64,000 nt of DNA from Actinoplanes ianthinogenes (GCF_018324205.1 NZ_AP023356.1:2497501-2561500), one strand, 5' to 3'; positions 1-9,346 are shown, counted from the stretch's first letter. Notes: generated from the letters alone by a model not told the origin. Made by a program: numbers and translations.

Positions 1-2424
1 GCCGGTACAGCTGCGACCGGCGGTCTAAACCTCCTGCTCGGAGCGCTGATCGCCATCAGCGCCGCGCTCCCCATCGCCATCGGCGGATTCCTCGCCCTGG
101 CCCCGGCGATCTACCTCGTCGGGGGTGCGGCCGGTTCGCTGTTCACCCTGGCCACGGGCGGTATCGCCACGATGGTCGTCCTCGGCATGGCGACGCACGG
201 GCTCGGCGACGCCTTCAAGGAGCTGGGCGAGAAGGGCAAGGTCAGCCGGGAAACGCTCGACAAGCTCGCGCCTGCGGCGGCGAAGTTCGTCCAGAAGGTC
301 GCCGAGATCAAGAAGCCGTTCGGCGAGCTGACGAAGTACGTCCAGAGCCGCGTCTTCCGCGACCTGGCCGGCGTCCTGGACAAGCTCTGGAAGCGCTGGC
401 AGAAGCCACTTTTCAAGATCCTCGGCGGCGTCGGAAACACGATCAACGGCGTCATCCGGCAGATCGGCGCCGGGCTCAGCAAGAAGAGCTTCATCAGCAA
501 CATCACGAAGGCGACCGCGGGCTTCGACGTCTTCCTCGCCCGCCTCGGCAAGAGCGCTGGGCCACTGATCGACACCTTCGGTCGGCTGGCCGCGGCAGCG
601 GTCCCCTTCCTGACCCAGCTCGGCGACCTGATCGGCGGCGTGATCGACCGCTTCTCCGCCTGGGTCGCAACGGCCGACAAGAGCGGCAAGCTCACGGGCT
701 TCTTCACCGACGCCGCTCAGGCGCTCCGCGACATCTGGGCGATCGGCGGCCTCAGCTTCAAGATCATCGGCGACATCGTCCGCATCCTGTTCCCGTCGGC
801 GAAGTCCGCTTCGGGCAGCGTGCTCGGCGGCGTCCGCACCACGCTCGAAGACATTCACACCTGGCTCAGCGACCCGAAGAACGTCGCCGCGATCCAGAAC
901 ATGATCGACAAGATCAAGGACTTCGCGAAGAAGGCCGTGACGGAGTGGATTCCTGCCGTCGCGAACTTCTTTTCCGAGGTCGGCAAGTGGATGGACAAGG
1001 TCGCAGGCTGGGGCCAGAAGTGGGATGACTTCAAGCGGCGCGTCTCGATCGCGCTGGGCGCAGCTCTCGCCATCGCTCGCAGCACCATCAGCGGCATCGT
1101 CGACCAGGTCAAGCGCATCGCCGATCCGCTGCGATCCGCTGGCGCCGCGTTCGGTCGTTTCAAGTCGGCCGTCAAGACGCACATCGCCCAAGCCATCGCG
1201 GCCGTCCAGGGCCTCCCCGCGAAGATCGTCGGGGCACTAACCGGGCTTCCGGGCCAGCTCTACGACGCCGGTAAGCAGGCCGTCGCCGGTTTCGTCCGGG
1301 GCCTGCTCTCCGACGCGGGCGGCTTGATCGGCGCCGGCACGTCTCTCGGCCGGATGGCGCTCAACGCCGCGAAGAACGCCCTCGACATCAACTCGCCGTC
1401 ACGGAAGATGGCCGAGCTGGGCACCTGGGCGACGAAGGGCTTCGTCGTCGGCATGGTCGGCGGCCTCGACGAGGTCAAGAAGACCGCCGAGAGGCTCGCC
1501 GAGAAGGCGCTCTCCGCGCTGCGGGCCAAGGGCCTCAGCGAGTCGGCCGCGAACAAGCGCGTCAACGCCCTGACCAAGGCGCTCGCGCCGAAGCAGAAGC
1601 AGATCGACGCGCTGGCGAAGAAATGGGATGCGCTGGCCGCGAAGATCTCCGACGCGAAGCAGAAGCTCGCCGACGCGATCCAGGCCCGCTCCGACTTCAG
1701 CGCCGCCGTGCGCAGCTCGGTCATCGACACCGGCTCGATCACCAGCATCGACGCGGGCAACTCCAGCGGGATCATCGCCTCGATGCGCGCCCAGCTCGTC
1801 CGGGCGCAGAAGTGGGCGAGCGTCCTCGGGCAGCTCCGCAAGCAGGGCCTCAACGACACGACGTATCGCCAGCTCGTCGAGGCCGGACCCGACAGCCTGG
1901 AGATCGCCGAGACGCTGCTCAAGGGCGGCAAGTCTGCGATCGGCGAGGTCAACACCGTTCAGAAGCAGCTCGCGAGCGTGGCCAGCTCGGTCGGCGGCCA
2001 GGCATCGGCGGCGCTCTACGACAGCGGCGTGAACGCCGCGCGTGGCCTGGTCAAGGGCCTGGAGTCCCAGCAGGCCGCGATCGAGAAGATCATGGAGAAG
2101 ATCGCGAAGTCGATGGTCAAGACCATCAAGAAGCAGCTCGGGATCAAGAGCCCGTCGCGGGTGCTGATGAAGCTCGGCAGCTTCTCCGGCGAGGGCTACG
2201 CGAAGGGCCTGCAGAAGTCCGGTCGCAAGGTCACCAAGGCGTACTCGGCGCTGACCACGCTCCCGGACGTCCAGGCGCCGCACGCGGGCGCGACGACCGC
2301 GGCCTCCAGCGGCCCGCTGATCGGGTCGCTGACGCTCGCGGCCTCGAAGGAGACCGTCCGCGACCAGCTCGACGAGGTCACCTGGACGCTGCGGCGCATC
2401 CGGCGAGGTGGCGTGTATGCGTGA
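1..2424 (+). CDS. Phage tail tape measure protein (5' end outside window)
   Basis: The frame is open from the first base, so the gene enters from the left; 807 codons are visible. Tape measure proteins lie in the tail lumen of siphoviruses, set tail length and help DNA cross the cell envelope. Visible features are a strongly hydrophobic stretch in codons about 11-60, long Lys/Asp/Ala-rich helical stretches, and a duplicated family motif: LYDAG followed by INSPSRKMAELG near codon 463, and LYDSG followed by GIKSPSRVLMKLG near codon 714. The next gene starts inside its last codons. The family call rests on these SPSR motifs, the length and the position before the distal tail gene. Confidence 0.9.
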   Translation, partial: AGTAATGGLNLLLGALIAISAALPIAIGGFLALAPAIYLVGGAAGSLFTLATGGIATMVVLGMATHGLGDAFKELGEKGKVSRETLDKLAPAAAKFVQKVAEIKKPFGELTKYVQSRVFRDLAGVLDKLWKRWQKPLFKILGGVGNTINGVIRQIGAGLSKKSFISNITKATAGFDVFLARLGKSAGPLIDTFGRLAAAAVPFLTQLGDLIGGVIDRFSAWVATADKSGKLTGFFTDAAQALRDIWAIGGLSFKIIGDIVRILFPSAKSASGSVLGGVRTTLEDIHTWLSDPKNVAAIQNMIDKIKDFAKKAVTEWIPAVANFFSEVGKWMDKVAGWGQKWDDFKRRVSIALGAALAIARSTISGIVDQVKRIADPLRSAGAAFGRFKSAVKTHIAQAIAAVQGLPAKIVGALTGLPGQLYDAGKQAVAGFVRGLLSDAGGLIGAGTSLGRMALNAAKNALDINSPSRKMAELGTWATKGFVVGMVGGLDEVKKTAERLAEKALSALRAKGLSESAANKRVNALTKALAPKQKQIDALAKKWDALAAKISDAKQKLADAIQARSDFSAAVRSSVIDTGSITSIDAGNSSGIIASMRAQLVRAQKWASVLGQLRKQGLNDTTYRQLVEAGPDSLEIAETLLKGGKSAIGEVNTVQKQLASVASSVGGQASAALYDSGVNAARGLVKGLESQQAAIEKIMEKIAKSMVKTIKKQLGIKSPSRVLMKLGSFSGEGYAKGLQKSGRKVTKAYSALTTLPDVQAPHAGATTAASSGPLIGSLTLAASKETVRDQLDEVTWTLRRIRRGGVYA

Positions 2425-3301
2425 TCGTGAGTGGCGACTCAGCTACTCGGGCGTCGACCAGAGCTTCGGCCCGGCCGATGCCCCGATCTTCCACCTCAGC
2501 GCCCCGGAGATCTCCGAGCCGGAGTTCCGCACCGACGACACCGACCGACCGCGCCAGGACGGCATCGCCTTCGGCGTCGACTTCACCGGCTCGCGCACCA
2601 TCACCTTCGACCTGGGCGTCCTCGCCGACACCGAGGCGCAGGCCCGCGCGCTGCTCGCCGGCCTGGCGAACGCCTGGCGCGCGAGGGCTGTGCGTTCCGG
2701 TCGCGGGTCGATGGCCGAGCTGCGCGTCCAGCACGCCGGCCGGGAACGGGTGATCTACGGCCGCCCGCGCCGCTTCGCGGTCTCCGAGGAGGAGATCGGC
2801 GAGGGTTTCGTCGCGGTCGCGGCCGACTTCGTGACGGCCGATGACGTCTTCTACGGCCCGGCGGACGAGTCCGGCTCGGTCGCGCTCGTCCCGGCCCCGA
2901 GCGGCGGCCTGATCACCCCGTTGACCACGCCCCTGACCACCACGGCGAAGTCGGACCGCTCGACGGTCATCTCGGTCGGCGGCGAGCTGTCCGCCTGGCC
3001 GGTCATCACCGTCTACGGACCGATCACCACGCCGGTGATCGAGGTCGTCGGCCGGTGGCGCATGACGCTGTCCGCGAGCATCGCCGCGGGCGACTCCGTC
3101 ACCGTCGACACCCGGCCGTGGGCACGGACCATCCTGCGCGCGGGCGGCGGTTCGCTGGCCGGCGCGCTCACCCGCGACTCCGTGCGCCTGGCCCGCGCCG
3201 CGCTGGCCCCCGGCAGCTACGAGATCGCCCTTCGCGGCATCGACGCGACCGGCACGGCCTCGATGCGCCTCGCCTGGCGCCCCGTCTACGTATCTCTCTA
3301 G
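2417..3301 (+). CDS. Distal tail (Dit)-like phage tail protein
   Basis: This 294-residue protein lies directly after the tape measure gene, where siphoviruses encode the distal tail protein that joins the tail tube to the baseplate. The ATG at 2417 overlaps the tape measure stop by 8 bases and has GAGGTGG five bases upstream; a GTG at 2408 is a weaker alternative. The N-terminal third is beta-rich with a pattern typical of phage tail family proteins (GVDFTGSRTITFDLGV near residue 55), followed by a ring-type middle and a second beta-rich domain. The function is inferred from order and general pattern; no catalytic motif is expected. Confidence 0.75.
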   Translation: MRDREWRLSYSGVDQSFGPADAPIFHLSAPEISEPEFRTDDTDRPRQDGIAFGVDFTGSRTITFDLGVLADTEAQARALLAGLANAWRARAVRSGRGSMAELRVQHAGRERVIYGRPRRFAVSEEEIGEGFVAVAADFVTADDVFYGPADESGSVALVPAPSGGLITPLTTPLTTTAKSDRSTVISVGGELSAWPVITVYGPITTPVIEVVGRWRMTLSASIAAGDSVTVDTRPWARTILRAGGGSLAGALTRDSVRLARAALAPGSYEIALRGIDATGTASMRLAWRPVYVSL

Positions 3302-3310
3302 GAGGAAATC

Positions 3311-4291
3311 TTGGGCTGGGACTCCGTCCCGTGGCTCGTGGGCGGCGGCGCCGAGCACAGCCCCGAAGTCGGCCGGCTGCTCGCGTACGCCGCGATGGCC
3401 GGCAACGAGGGCATCATCGGCTCGGCGGACCTGCGGGTCGCCGCGCTCGCAACACCCGGCTCGTCCGTAACCGTCGCCCCGGGCGCCTGCGGCATCCTCT
3501 GCCGCGCCACGAGCCAGCAGTACCAGATGTACGCGGGCCGCATGGCCACACAGGACACCGTCGCCATCTCGGCGACCGGCTCGGGCTCCGGCCGCTCGGA
3601 CCTGATCGTCGCGCGGGTCGAGGACCCCTGGCTCTCCGGCGAACCCTGGGACGACCCGGCCAACCCGAAGGTCGGCCCGTACATCTACACCCGGGTCATC
3701 CCCAACGTCCCGAACACCACGACCACCGTGACCGGCCTCAACCTGGGGTACTCGGCGATCCCGCTCGCGCGCATCGACATTCCGGCGTCCACCGCCACGA
3801 TCACGCAGGCGATGATCGTCGACCTGCGCAAGATCGCCAACCCCCGCCGGTCCCGGCAGCTCCTCGTCACCTCGCCGACGGCGTCACAGTCACTCACCAG
3901 CACCGCCACCACGCCGGCCGACTGGCCTGCCGCCGCCGTCAAGTCGGTCACGGTGCCGCCGTGGGCGGTCCAGGCGAAGATCGTGATCACCGCTGCGGGC
4001 GTCGTGGCCGTCGGCGACGTGGTCGACGGCTGGGTCCGCAACCGCTTCGGAACGGTGTACGGCCAGGAGACCTACTTCGACACCAACGGCGTCAGCGGCG
4101 GCAACGGCCTCGACAAGACGCTGATGACCGCGGACGTGCTGACCGTGCCCTCGGCACTGCGCGGCACCTCGACGGCTGTCGCTCTCCAAGGCCGGCTCAA
4201 GTACCGAGGACCCTCCGGGCTCGGCCGGCTCGACGCCACCACCGGGACCACGCTCGTCGCCGACATCGAATTCCTTGAGGTCGCCGAGTGA
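3311..4291 (+). CDS. Minor tail protein, baseplate region
   Basis: This 326-residue protein starts at TTG 3311 behind a strong AGGAGGAA site. It sits between the Dit-like gene and another minor tail gene and overlaps the next start by 4 bases (GTGA), so the tail genes are translationally coupled. The sequence is rich in Thr, Val, Ala and Gly with short predicted beta strands, as in phage baseplate or receptor-binding proteins, and has no enzyme motif that I recognise. Actinophages often carry a protein of this type here, but I cannot name its family more closely. Confidence 0.6.
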   Translation: MGWDSVPWLVGGGAEHSPEVGRLLAYAAMAGNEGIIGSADLRVAALATPGSSVTVAPGACGILCRATSQQYQMYAGRMATQDTVAISATGSGSGRSDLIVARVEDPWLSGEPWDDPANPKVGPYIYTRVIPNVPNTTTTVTGLNLGYSAIPLARIDIPASTATITQAMIVDLRKIANPRRSRQLLVTSPTASQSLTSTATTPADWPAAAVKSVTVPPWAVQAKIVITAAGVVAVGDVVDGWVRNRFGTVYGQETYFDTNGVSGGNGLDKTLMTADVLTVPSALRGTSTAVALQGRLKYRGPSGLGRLDATTGTTLVADIEFLEVAE

Positions 4292-5361
4292 GCTGGCGCT
4301 ATCTGGCCCAGCGAGCCCTCACCGGGGAGTGGCTGAGCTGGGACCTGCCCATCGACCGCGACGAGCTGACCTGGGCACTGTCCGGTCCCGGCGCGCTGCG
4401 GGGCACCGTCTCCCCGGACGTCGGCCATCTGCGTGCCAGCGACGGCAGTCTCGTGCTCCAGGAGTGGGGCACGCTGCTCTACGCCGAGGCCGACGGCGAG
4501 ATCCGCTGGGGCGGCATCGTCGTCGGCTCCTCCTGGGACGGCCCGGCCTGGACCGTCGAGGCCGCCGGGATGTCGACCTACCCGAACGGCATCCCCTACC
4601 TCGGCGAATACAGCCAGATCGACGCCGACCCCGCAGCCGTCTACCGCGACGTCTGGGCCTACGTCCAGGCGCAGCCGGACAGCAACCTCGGCGTCACGGT
4701 CGAGGCGATCAGCACCCCGGCGCGCGTCGGCACCGCAGGCTCCCCCTACGCCCTGTCGTGGTGGGAGGCACCGGACTGCGGCTCGGCGCTCGACGAGCTG
4801 GCCAAGGCCGGACCGTTCGACTACGCCGAAGAGCACACCTGGAACGGCAACACGGTCGCCCACCGCATCCGCCTCGGCTATCCCCGCCTCGGCCGCAAGC
4901 GCGACGACCTCGCCTTCGTCCAGGGCGACAACGTGACGAACGTGGTCACTGCGGAACGCTCCGGCGACAACTACGCCAACGAGGTCGTCGGCATCGGCGC
5001 AGGCTCCGGCCGGGCGATCCTCCAGCGCCGTGCCCCGATCCGCGACGGCCGGCTACGGCGCCCGGCGATCTACACCGACAAGACGATCAGCGACTCCGAC
5101 CGGCTCGACGCCGTCATCCGGCGCGAGCTCGACGCGCGGCGCGACGTGCTGGAGCTGCGCACGGTCGAGGTCGACGACCACCCCAACGCCCCGATCGGCT
5201 CCTGGGCACTCGGCGACGACGTCCTGATCCAAGCGTCGCTGCCCTGGCTCGGCGACATCGCCGTCTGGGAGCGCGTCGTCGGCTGGTCGCTGATCTCCGA
5301 GACCCGCGCCTCCCTCACCCTCCAGCGCTCCGACTCCTTCACCTACGGAGGTACCGCATGA
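4288..5361 (+). CDS. Minor tail protein (possible tail hub)
   Basis: This 357-residue protein starts at GTG 4288, overlapping the previous stop, and its own stop overlaps the next ATG by 4 bases. The N-terminal part has repeated Trp-rich short strands (SWRYLAQRALTGEWLSWDLP), which fits the hub-type domain of siphovirus tail-tip proteins; the C-terminal part has the pattern of a second beta domain. It occupies the place of the tail hub or tail-associated protein in the module. I see no clear peptidase or glycosidase motif. The role is inferred from position. Confidence 0.6.
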   Translation: MSWRYLAQRALTGEWLSWDLPIDRDELTWALSGPGALRGTVSPDVGHLRASDGSLVLQEWGTLLYAEADGEIRWGGIVVGSSWDGPAWTVEAAGMSTYPNGIPYLGEYSQIDADPAAVYRDVWAYVQAQPDSNLGVTVEAISTPARVGTAGSPYALSWWEAPDCGSALDELAKAGPFDYAEEHTWNGNTVAHRIRLGYPRLGRKRDDLAFVQGDNVTNVVTAERSGDNYANEVVGIGAGSGRAILQRRAPIRDGRLRRPAIYTDKTISDSDRLDAVIRRELDARRDVLELRTVEVDDHPNAPIGSWALGDDVLIQASLPWLGDIAVWERVVGWSLISETRASLTLQRSDSFTYGGTA

Positions 5362-6587
5362 CCGTGAGCGCCGACGCGCTCGCAACCGAGCTGGCCGACA
5401 TGCGCCGACGCCTGGAGGCCCTGGAACGCTCGGCCCAGATGTCCCGGACCTCGATCGAGGGCGGCGCGCTCGTGGTCAACGACGACGCCGGCTCACCGGT
5501 CCTCACCGTCGGCCGGCAGGCCAGCGGCACCTACGCGGTCGCCGCGCTCGAAGGCGGCCAGGTCATCGCCAACACCCTCGACCTGCCCGAGGGCTCGATC
5601 ACGGCGACCGACATCCAGGACGGCTCGATCAGCACACCCAAGCTCGCCGCGAACGCCATCACCGCCGACAAGATCTCGGCCGACGCCCTGGACGCGCGAA
5701 CGATCCGCGGCAACACGATCATCGGCGCGCAGATCACCGGCAGCACCGTCACGGCCGGGACGGGCGGCGAGATCGTCCTCGACGCTGACGGGCTGTTCAT
5801 CACCAACCCGGACGACAACGCCCAGTACATCGGCCTGTCCTACACCGACTCCGAGATGGGCGTCGGCATCAACCTCGGTCCCGGCCTGGAACACAGCGGC
5901 GAATTCCCTTCCCCGCTGTACGCCCAGGCCGCAGCGATCCACGCCACGGTCACCGGCGACTACACCGATGACCCGGACGGCCGGTACTCCCCGACGCTGC
6001 GCATCGCCGCGCCCTACGTGTGGCAGTACCCGAAACCGCCGACCGGCATCGCGTACTCGCTGATGCTCCTCGAATCAGGCGACGACGAGGGCGGCGACCC
6101 GAAGATCAGCCTCGTCACCAACATCGTCGATGTCTACGGCCGCCTCGTCGTGTCCGGCCGCGACGTCGGTAAGGGCCTGGTCGCCTCGGCGATGGCGACC
6201 TCCTCGTCCGCCGCGATCGGCACGACCGCGACCGTGGTCAACTCCACGTCCGTCACGCTCAAGGCGGGCCGCGCCTACCGCCTGGACTTCGTCACCGGCC
6301 TGTCCAGCTCGGCGGCCGGCAACCTCGCCTTCTTCGCCGTCTACCACGGAAGCAAGATCCTCGGCGAGGGCTTCCGCTTCCGCACCGAAGCGAGCCCGGT
6401 CATGGACGGCAGCTTCACCCGGTACATCCGCAACAACACCGCCGCCGACGTGACCGCCGCCCTGGAGATCCGCCTCCAGGCCAGCGCCGGAACGGTCACC
6501 GCCTACGCCAACACGGGCCAGCCGAGAGGCTTCGTCCTGCACGACGTCGGCCTCGCCGCGGACTACTCCTTCGCCACCTCCGTCTGA
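5358..6587 (+). CDS. Tail fibre / receptor-binding protein
   Basis: This 409-residue protein has its ATG at 5358 behind GGAGGTACC. Residues 1-30 form a short heptad-like helix (LADMRRRLEALERSA), a likely trimerisation coil. Then comes the repetitive motif ISTPKLAANAITADKISA, with regularly spaced Ile-Thr-Ala-Asp-Lys turns, commonly seen in the shaft of actinophage tail fibres. The C-terminal 150 residues are a Ser/Thr/Ala-rich beta domain, the usual place for receptor binding. It is the last tail gene and is followed by a terminator. Confidence 0.7.
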   Translation: MTVSADALATELADMRRRLEALERSAQMSRTSIEGGALVVNDDAGSPVLTVGRQASGTYAVAALEGGQVIANTLDLPEGSITATDIQDGSISTPKLAANAITADKISADALDARTIRGNTIIGAQITGSTVTAGTGGEIVLDADGLFITNPDDNAQYIGLSYTDSEMGVGINLGPGLEHSGEFPSPLYAQAAAIHATVTGDYTDDPDGRYSPTLRIAAPYVWQYPKPPTGIAYSLMLLESGDDEGGDPKISLVTNIVDVYGRLVVSGRDVGKGLVASAMATSSSAAIGTTATVVNSTSVTLKAGRAYRLDFVTGLSSSAAGNLAFFAVYHGSKILGEGFRFRTEASPVMDGSFTRYIRNNTAADVTAALEIRLQASAGTVTAYANTGQPRGFVLHDVGLAADYSFATSV

Positions 6588-6601
6588 CCTTCTCCCTCCA
6601 C

Positions 6602-6629
6602 GGGCGTCCCCAACACGGGGGCGCCCTTT
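6602..6629 (+). terminator. Intrinsic terminator after the tail genes
   Basis: A GC-rich hairpin with arms GGGCGTCCCC and GGGGGCGCCC, followed by TTTC. It separates the tail operon from the endolysin gene. The hairpin ends just before ATG 6633, which argues against that ATG as the endolysin start. Confidence 0.7.
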
Positions 6630-6650
6630 CTCATGCCCGGGAAGGACCCG

Positions 6651-7484
6651 TTGACCACCGCTCCCGCGAACCTCAAGGCCGTCCGCTCGCTCCTGCTCGA
6701 TCACCTCGACATCCACGAGAACAGCTCGGCCTACCCGACCGACCTCGACCCGCTGGAAGTCGGCATCGTCGGCGACACCGCGCACGTCAAGAACGGCAAC
6801 AGCTACCACCTCGGCCTGCCCGAGCAGGCCAAGACCGGCTACGCCGCAACCGAGTCCAGCCGGGACAAGGCCAGTCTCAGCGCGTACGCCTCGGCCCTCG
6901 ACGTCGGCTACTTCTCGATCACCGTCAAGGGCAAGACCCACACCCTCCGGACCTTCAGCGCCTGGCTCGTCGCCGAGTGCAAGAAGGGCGCCAGCGACAC
7001 CCTCGACATCCGCGAGGTGATCTACAGCCTCGACGGGCGCACCGTGCACCGCTGGGACCGGCTCGGCCGGCGGACCAGCGGCGACAGCTCGCACACCTTC
7101 CACACGCACATCTCTTTCTTCCGCGACGCCACGAAGGCCGGCCGCGACCTGACCGCGCTCTTCAAGCGGTACCTGATCTCGATCGGCCTCATCGCCGGCC
7201 CGAAGCCCGCCCCAGCCCCGGCACCGGCCAAGCCGTCCGCACCGAAGCCGCCCGCCGGGCTGCCGAAGCGCACCCTCGGCTCGCGCCAGCTCAAAAAGGG
7301 CTCGAAGGGCACGGACGTCTGGGAGGCCCAGCGGCTCCTGAACGCCAAGGGCGCCAAGCTCACAACCGACGGCGACTTCGGCCCCGCCACCGAGAAGGCC
7401 GTCCGCGCCTTCCAGCGAGCCAAGAAGCTCGACGACGACGGCATCATCGGCCCGCACACCCTCGCCGCCCTGCGGAAGAAGTGA
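6651..7484 (+). CDS. Endolysin with C-terminal peptidoglycan-binding domain
   Basis: This 277-residue lysin has a catalytic domain (about 1-185), a Pro/Ala linker (about 186-208, alternating AP and KP) and a PG_binding_1 domain (about 214-277) with the hallmark spacing GSKGTDVWEAQRLL and GDFGPATEKAVRAFQ. The catalytic domain holds conserved-looking metal ligands, SYHLG, ALDVG and HTHISF, in the order His, Asp, His of M15-type zinc peptidases. The bond cut is therefore probably in the peptide stem, but this is an inference. TTG 6651 is preferred over ATG 6633 because GGGAAGGA sits just upstream of it and ATG 6633 abuts the terminator. Confidence 0.85.
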   Translation: MTTAPANLKAVRSLLLDHLDIHENSSAYPTDLDPLEVGIVGDTAHVKNGNSYHLGLPEQAKTGYAATESSRDKASLSAYASALDVGYFSITVKGKTHTLRTFSAWLVAECKKGASDTLDIREVIYSLDGRTVHRWDRLGRRTSGDSSHTFHTHISFFRDATKAGRDLTALFKRYLISIGLIAGPKPAPAPAPAKPSAPKPPAGLPKRTLGSRQLKKGSKGTDVWEAQRLLNAKGAKLTTDGDFGPATEKAVRAFQRAKKLDDDGIIGPHTLAALRKK

Positions 7485-7488
7485 GCCC

Positions 7489-7755
7489 GTGACCTCCGCC
7501 ATCCCGCCGCCCGACGATGGCGGCGCCGCCGTCCTGATCGCCCTCGCCCGCCTGGAGGGCAAGGTCGACGCCGCCCTCGCCCGCCAGGCCGCCCAGGTCG
7601 ACGAACACGACCGCCGCCTCGCCGACCTTGAGGTCCGCCTCCGGGCGGTCGAGGCGACGCCCACCGTTTCGCCCCGGGCGATGTGGACCGCCCTCGGCAC
7701 GCTCTCCGCCATCGTGGCCGCCCTGACCCCGATCATCTCCCGCCTCTATCAGTAG
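7489..7755 (+). CDS. Small membrane protein, holin candidate
   Basis: This 88-residue protein begins 4 bases after the endolysin stop at GTG 7489. Residues about 18-58 form a charged coiled coil (LEGKVDAALARQAAQVDEHD), and residues about 64-84 form a single membrane segment (ALGTLSAIVAALTPIIS). Small proteins with a coil and one membrane helix next to an endolysin often act as holins or holin partners. The function is inferred from position and topology. Confidence 0.6.
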   Translation: MTSAIPPPDDGGAAVLIALARLEGKVDAALARQAAQVDEHDRRLADLEVRLRAVEATPTVSPRAMWTALGTLSAIVAALTPIISRLYQ

Positions 7756-7764
7756 GAGCCGCCC

Positions 7765-8094
7765 TTGTCCCGCCAGCCCCTCGTGACCCGCGCTGCCATC
7801 GTGGCGGTCGTGGGCCTGATCGTCGCCGTTCTCGGGCGGTACGGCGTCGCCATTCCCGACGACATTCGGGATGCTTCGGTCGAAGTGATCGCCATCGTCG
7901 GCCCGCTAGTGGCGGCCTACTGGGCTCGCCGGCACGTGACCCCGACTGCGGACCCGCGTGACGCAGACGGCCGCCCTCTCGTGCCCGCCCCGACGACCGC
8001 CAGCCAGGACGCCACCGCTGGCGGCGACGAGGGCGGGGAGACGCCCGAGTCCGAGGCGGAGACGCCCGATCTGGTGGCGGCACCGCCCGCCTGA
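7765..8094 (+). CDS. Holin-like membrane protein
   Basis: This 109-residue protein starts at TTG 7765 with GGAG upstream. It has two predicted membrane helices (AAIVAVVGLIVAVLG near residue 9 and VEVIAIVGPLVAAYWA near residue 37) and a charged, Glu/Ala/Pro-rich C-terminal tail. This matches class II-type phage holins that form the membrane lesion for endolysin release. Together with the preceding gene it completes a lysis cassette closed by a strong terminator. Confidence 0.7.
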   Translation: MSRQPLVTRAAIVAVVGLIVAVLGRYGVAIPDDIRDASVEVIAIVGPLVAAYWARRHVTPTADPRDADGRPLVPAPTTASQDATAGGDEGGETPESEAETPDLVAAPPA

Positions 8095-8179
8095 CCGCCA
8101 CGTCCCGCCACGTGTCCGCCCGCGGCACCGCCACGCCGCCGCCCGGTTCCCGCCTGACGCCGCCACGCTGACCGCCATC

Positions 8180-8219
8180 GCCCCGCCCTGGATTCGTTCT
8201 GGGGCGGGGCTCCTTTTTT
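8180..8219 (+). terminator. Strong intrinsic terminator after the lysis cassette
   Basis: A perfect 9-bp stem GCCCCGCCC / GGGCGGGGC with a 13-base loop, followed three bases later by six T residues. It ends the structural/lysis transcription unit. Confidence 0.85.
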
Positions 8220-8222
8220 GTT

Positions 8223-8249
8223 GAACACCTCCGACCGCCCTGGCCCACT
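8223..8249 (+). promoter_or_regulatory. Dispersed phage motif, copy A
   Basis: GAACAC at 8223 and TGGCCCACT at 8241, separated by 12 bases. The motif lies 36 bases before ATG 8286 and directly after a terminator, as a promoter would. It is one of seven copies in the prophage. Confidence 0.6.
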
Positions 8250-8285
8250 GGCCCGGTGTCCGAAACGGATATCGAAAGGGCACGC

Positions 8286-8714
8286 ATGAACGGCTGGGAT
8301 CGACACGTCCTCGACACCTACTTCGGCGCTCCTCAGCGCGTCGTCTTTAACGGACCGAAGGTGGGCGACCGCGTCCACCTCATCCCCGAGCTGGGCGGCG
8401 CACTCGCCACCGTGAAGAACGTCGACCCGACCGGCGAGGCGCTCTCCGTCGAGCTGCCCGGCGGCAAGGTCGTCGCGCTCGGCACCGCCGCGATCCGCCA
8501 GGCGATGAAGTGGAAGGCGGGCGACGTCGTGATCGTCCGCTACTCCGGCCCGGACTCAACGCCGTACACGTACGTCCGCGGCGCGCACTCCTGGCCAGGC
8601 GAGGCCCGCGCGGCAAAGACCGACGCGCTGATGACGAAGCTCTACTTCGAGGGCAAGGCGACACCCGTCCTCCAAGCGGGAGGCACGGCGTTCGCGACGG
8701 ATCGGCTCGCGTGA
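8286..8714 (+). CDS. Hypothetical phage protein
   Basis: A 142-residue protein that I do not recognise. ATG 8286 has GAAAGGG at a good distance; an in-frame GTG at 8256 would place the start inside the motif A region and is less likely. The N-terminal part has alternating short strands and turns (VGDRVHLIPELGG, GGKVVALG), suggesting a small beta-barrel, and the C-terminal part has several aromatic residues. It is the first gene behind motif copy A, and its stop overlaps the next start (GTGA), so it is translated together with the dNMP kinase. Confidence 0.6.
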   Translation: MNGWDRHVLDTYFGAPQRVVFNGPKVGDRVHLIPELGGALATVKNVDPTGEALSVELPGGKVVALGTAAIRQAMKWKAGDVVIVRYSGPDSTPYTYVRGAHSWPGEARAAKTDALMTKLYFEGKATPVLQAGGTAFATDRLA

Positions 8715-9271
8715 GCACCCCGCTGATCGGCCTCGTCGGCCGCAAGCGGGTCGGCAAGGACACCATCGCATCACGCCTCGTCGAGAAGCACGGCTTCCGG
8801 CGCTTCGCCTTCGCCGATCTCCTCCGCGAGGCGGCCCTCGGGCTGGACCCGATCGTCGTCCCGGCCGAGCCCGCCTGGCTGTCCTACCGACTCTCCGAGG
8901 TCGTCACCCGAGACGGCTGGGAGGTTGCAAAGGAGCTGCCGGAAGTCAGGCGGACGCTCCAGAACTACGGCGTCGCCATCCGCCAAGTCGACCCGGACTT
9001 CTGGGTCCGACCGGTCATGTCCGCGGTCGCGGCACGCGACAGCCCAGCGGTCATCACCGATGTCCGCTTCCCGAACGAGGCGGACGCGGTCGAGGCGGCC
9101 GGCGGCGTGCTGGTCCGGGTGATTCGGCCCGGTCTGGACGAGTCGGACACGCATGAGAGCGAGGTGGCGCTCGGGGACCGCACAACGGCCTTCACCATTG
9201 CAAACGTCAGCTCTATCGAACACATGTTCGAGAAATGCGATCGACTGTTCGAGGCGCTGATCACGACTTAG
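8711..9271 (+). CDS. Deoxynucleoside monophosphate kinase-like protein
   Basis: This 186-residue P-loop protein has the nucleotide-binding motif GRKRVGKDT at residues about 8-16 and a later DVRFPNEAD segment typical of phage dNMP kinases of the T4 gp1 type. These enzymes phosphorylate dNMPs and so raise the dNTP supply for phage DNA synthesis. It starts at GTG 8711, overlapping the preceding stop, and is followed by a terminator. The presence of a phage DNA polymerase and primase downstream fits this role. The exact substrate range cannot be read from sequence. Confidence 0.8.
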   Translation: MSTPLIGLVGRKRVGKDTIASRLVEKHGFRRFAFADLLREAALGLDPIVVPAEPAWLSYRLSEVVTRDGWEVAKELPEVRRTLQNYGVAIRQVDPDFWVRPVMSAVAARDSPAVITDVRFPNEADAVEAAGGVLVRVIRPGLDESDTHESEVALGDRTTAFTIANVSSIEHMFEKCDRLFEALITT

Positions 9272-9300
9272 TCACAGTCCACCTTAGAAGAAGGTTAAGA

Positions 9301-9346
9301 AAGGCCCCGTGTGAGCGGTGTAAACCGCCCATGCGGGGCCTTTCTG
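9301..9346 (+). terminator. Intrinsic terminator after the dNMP kinase
   Basis: Outer arms AGGCCCCG (9302) and CGGGGCCT (9334) enclose an inner hairpin GCGGT-GTAA-ACCGC and are followed by TTTCT. The inner 13-mer CGGTGTAAACCGC recurs at 14095-14107. Confidence 0.75.

Noticed and set aside
25..1191. Long minus-strand frame over the tape measure gene
   Set aside because: Composition is of the shadow type (Asp/Glu/Arg/Ala), with no motif, and the plus strand has tail protein motifs.
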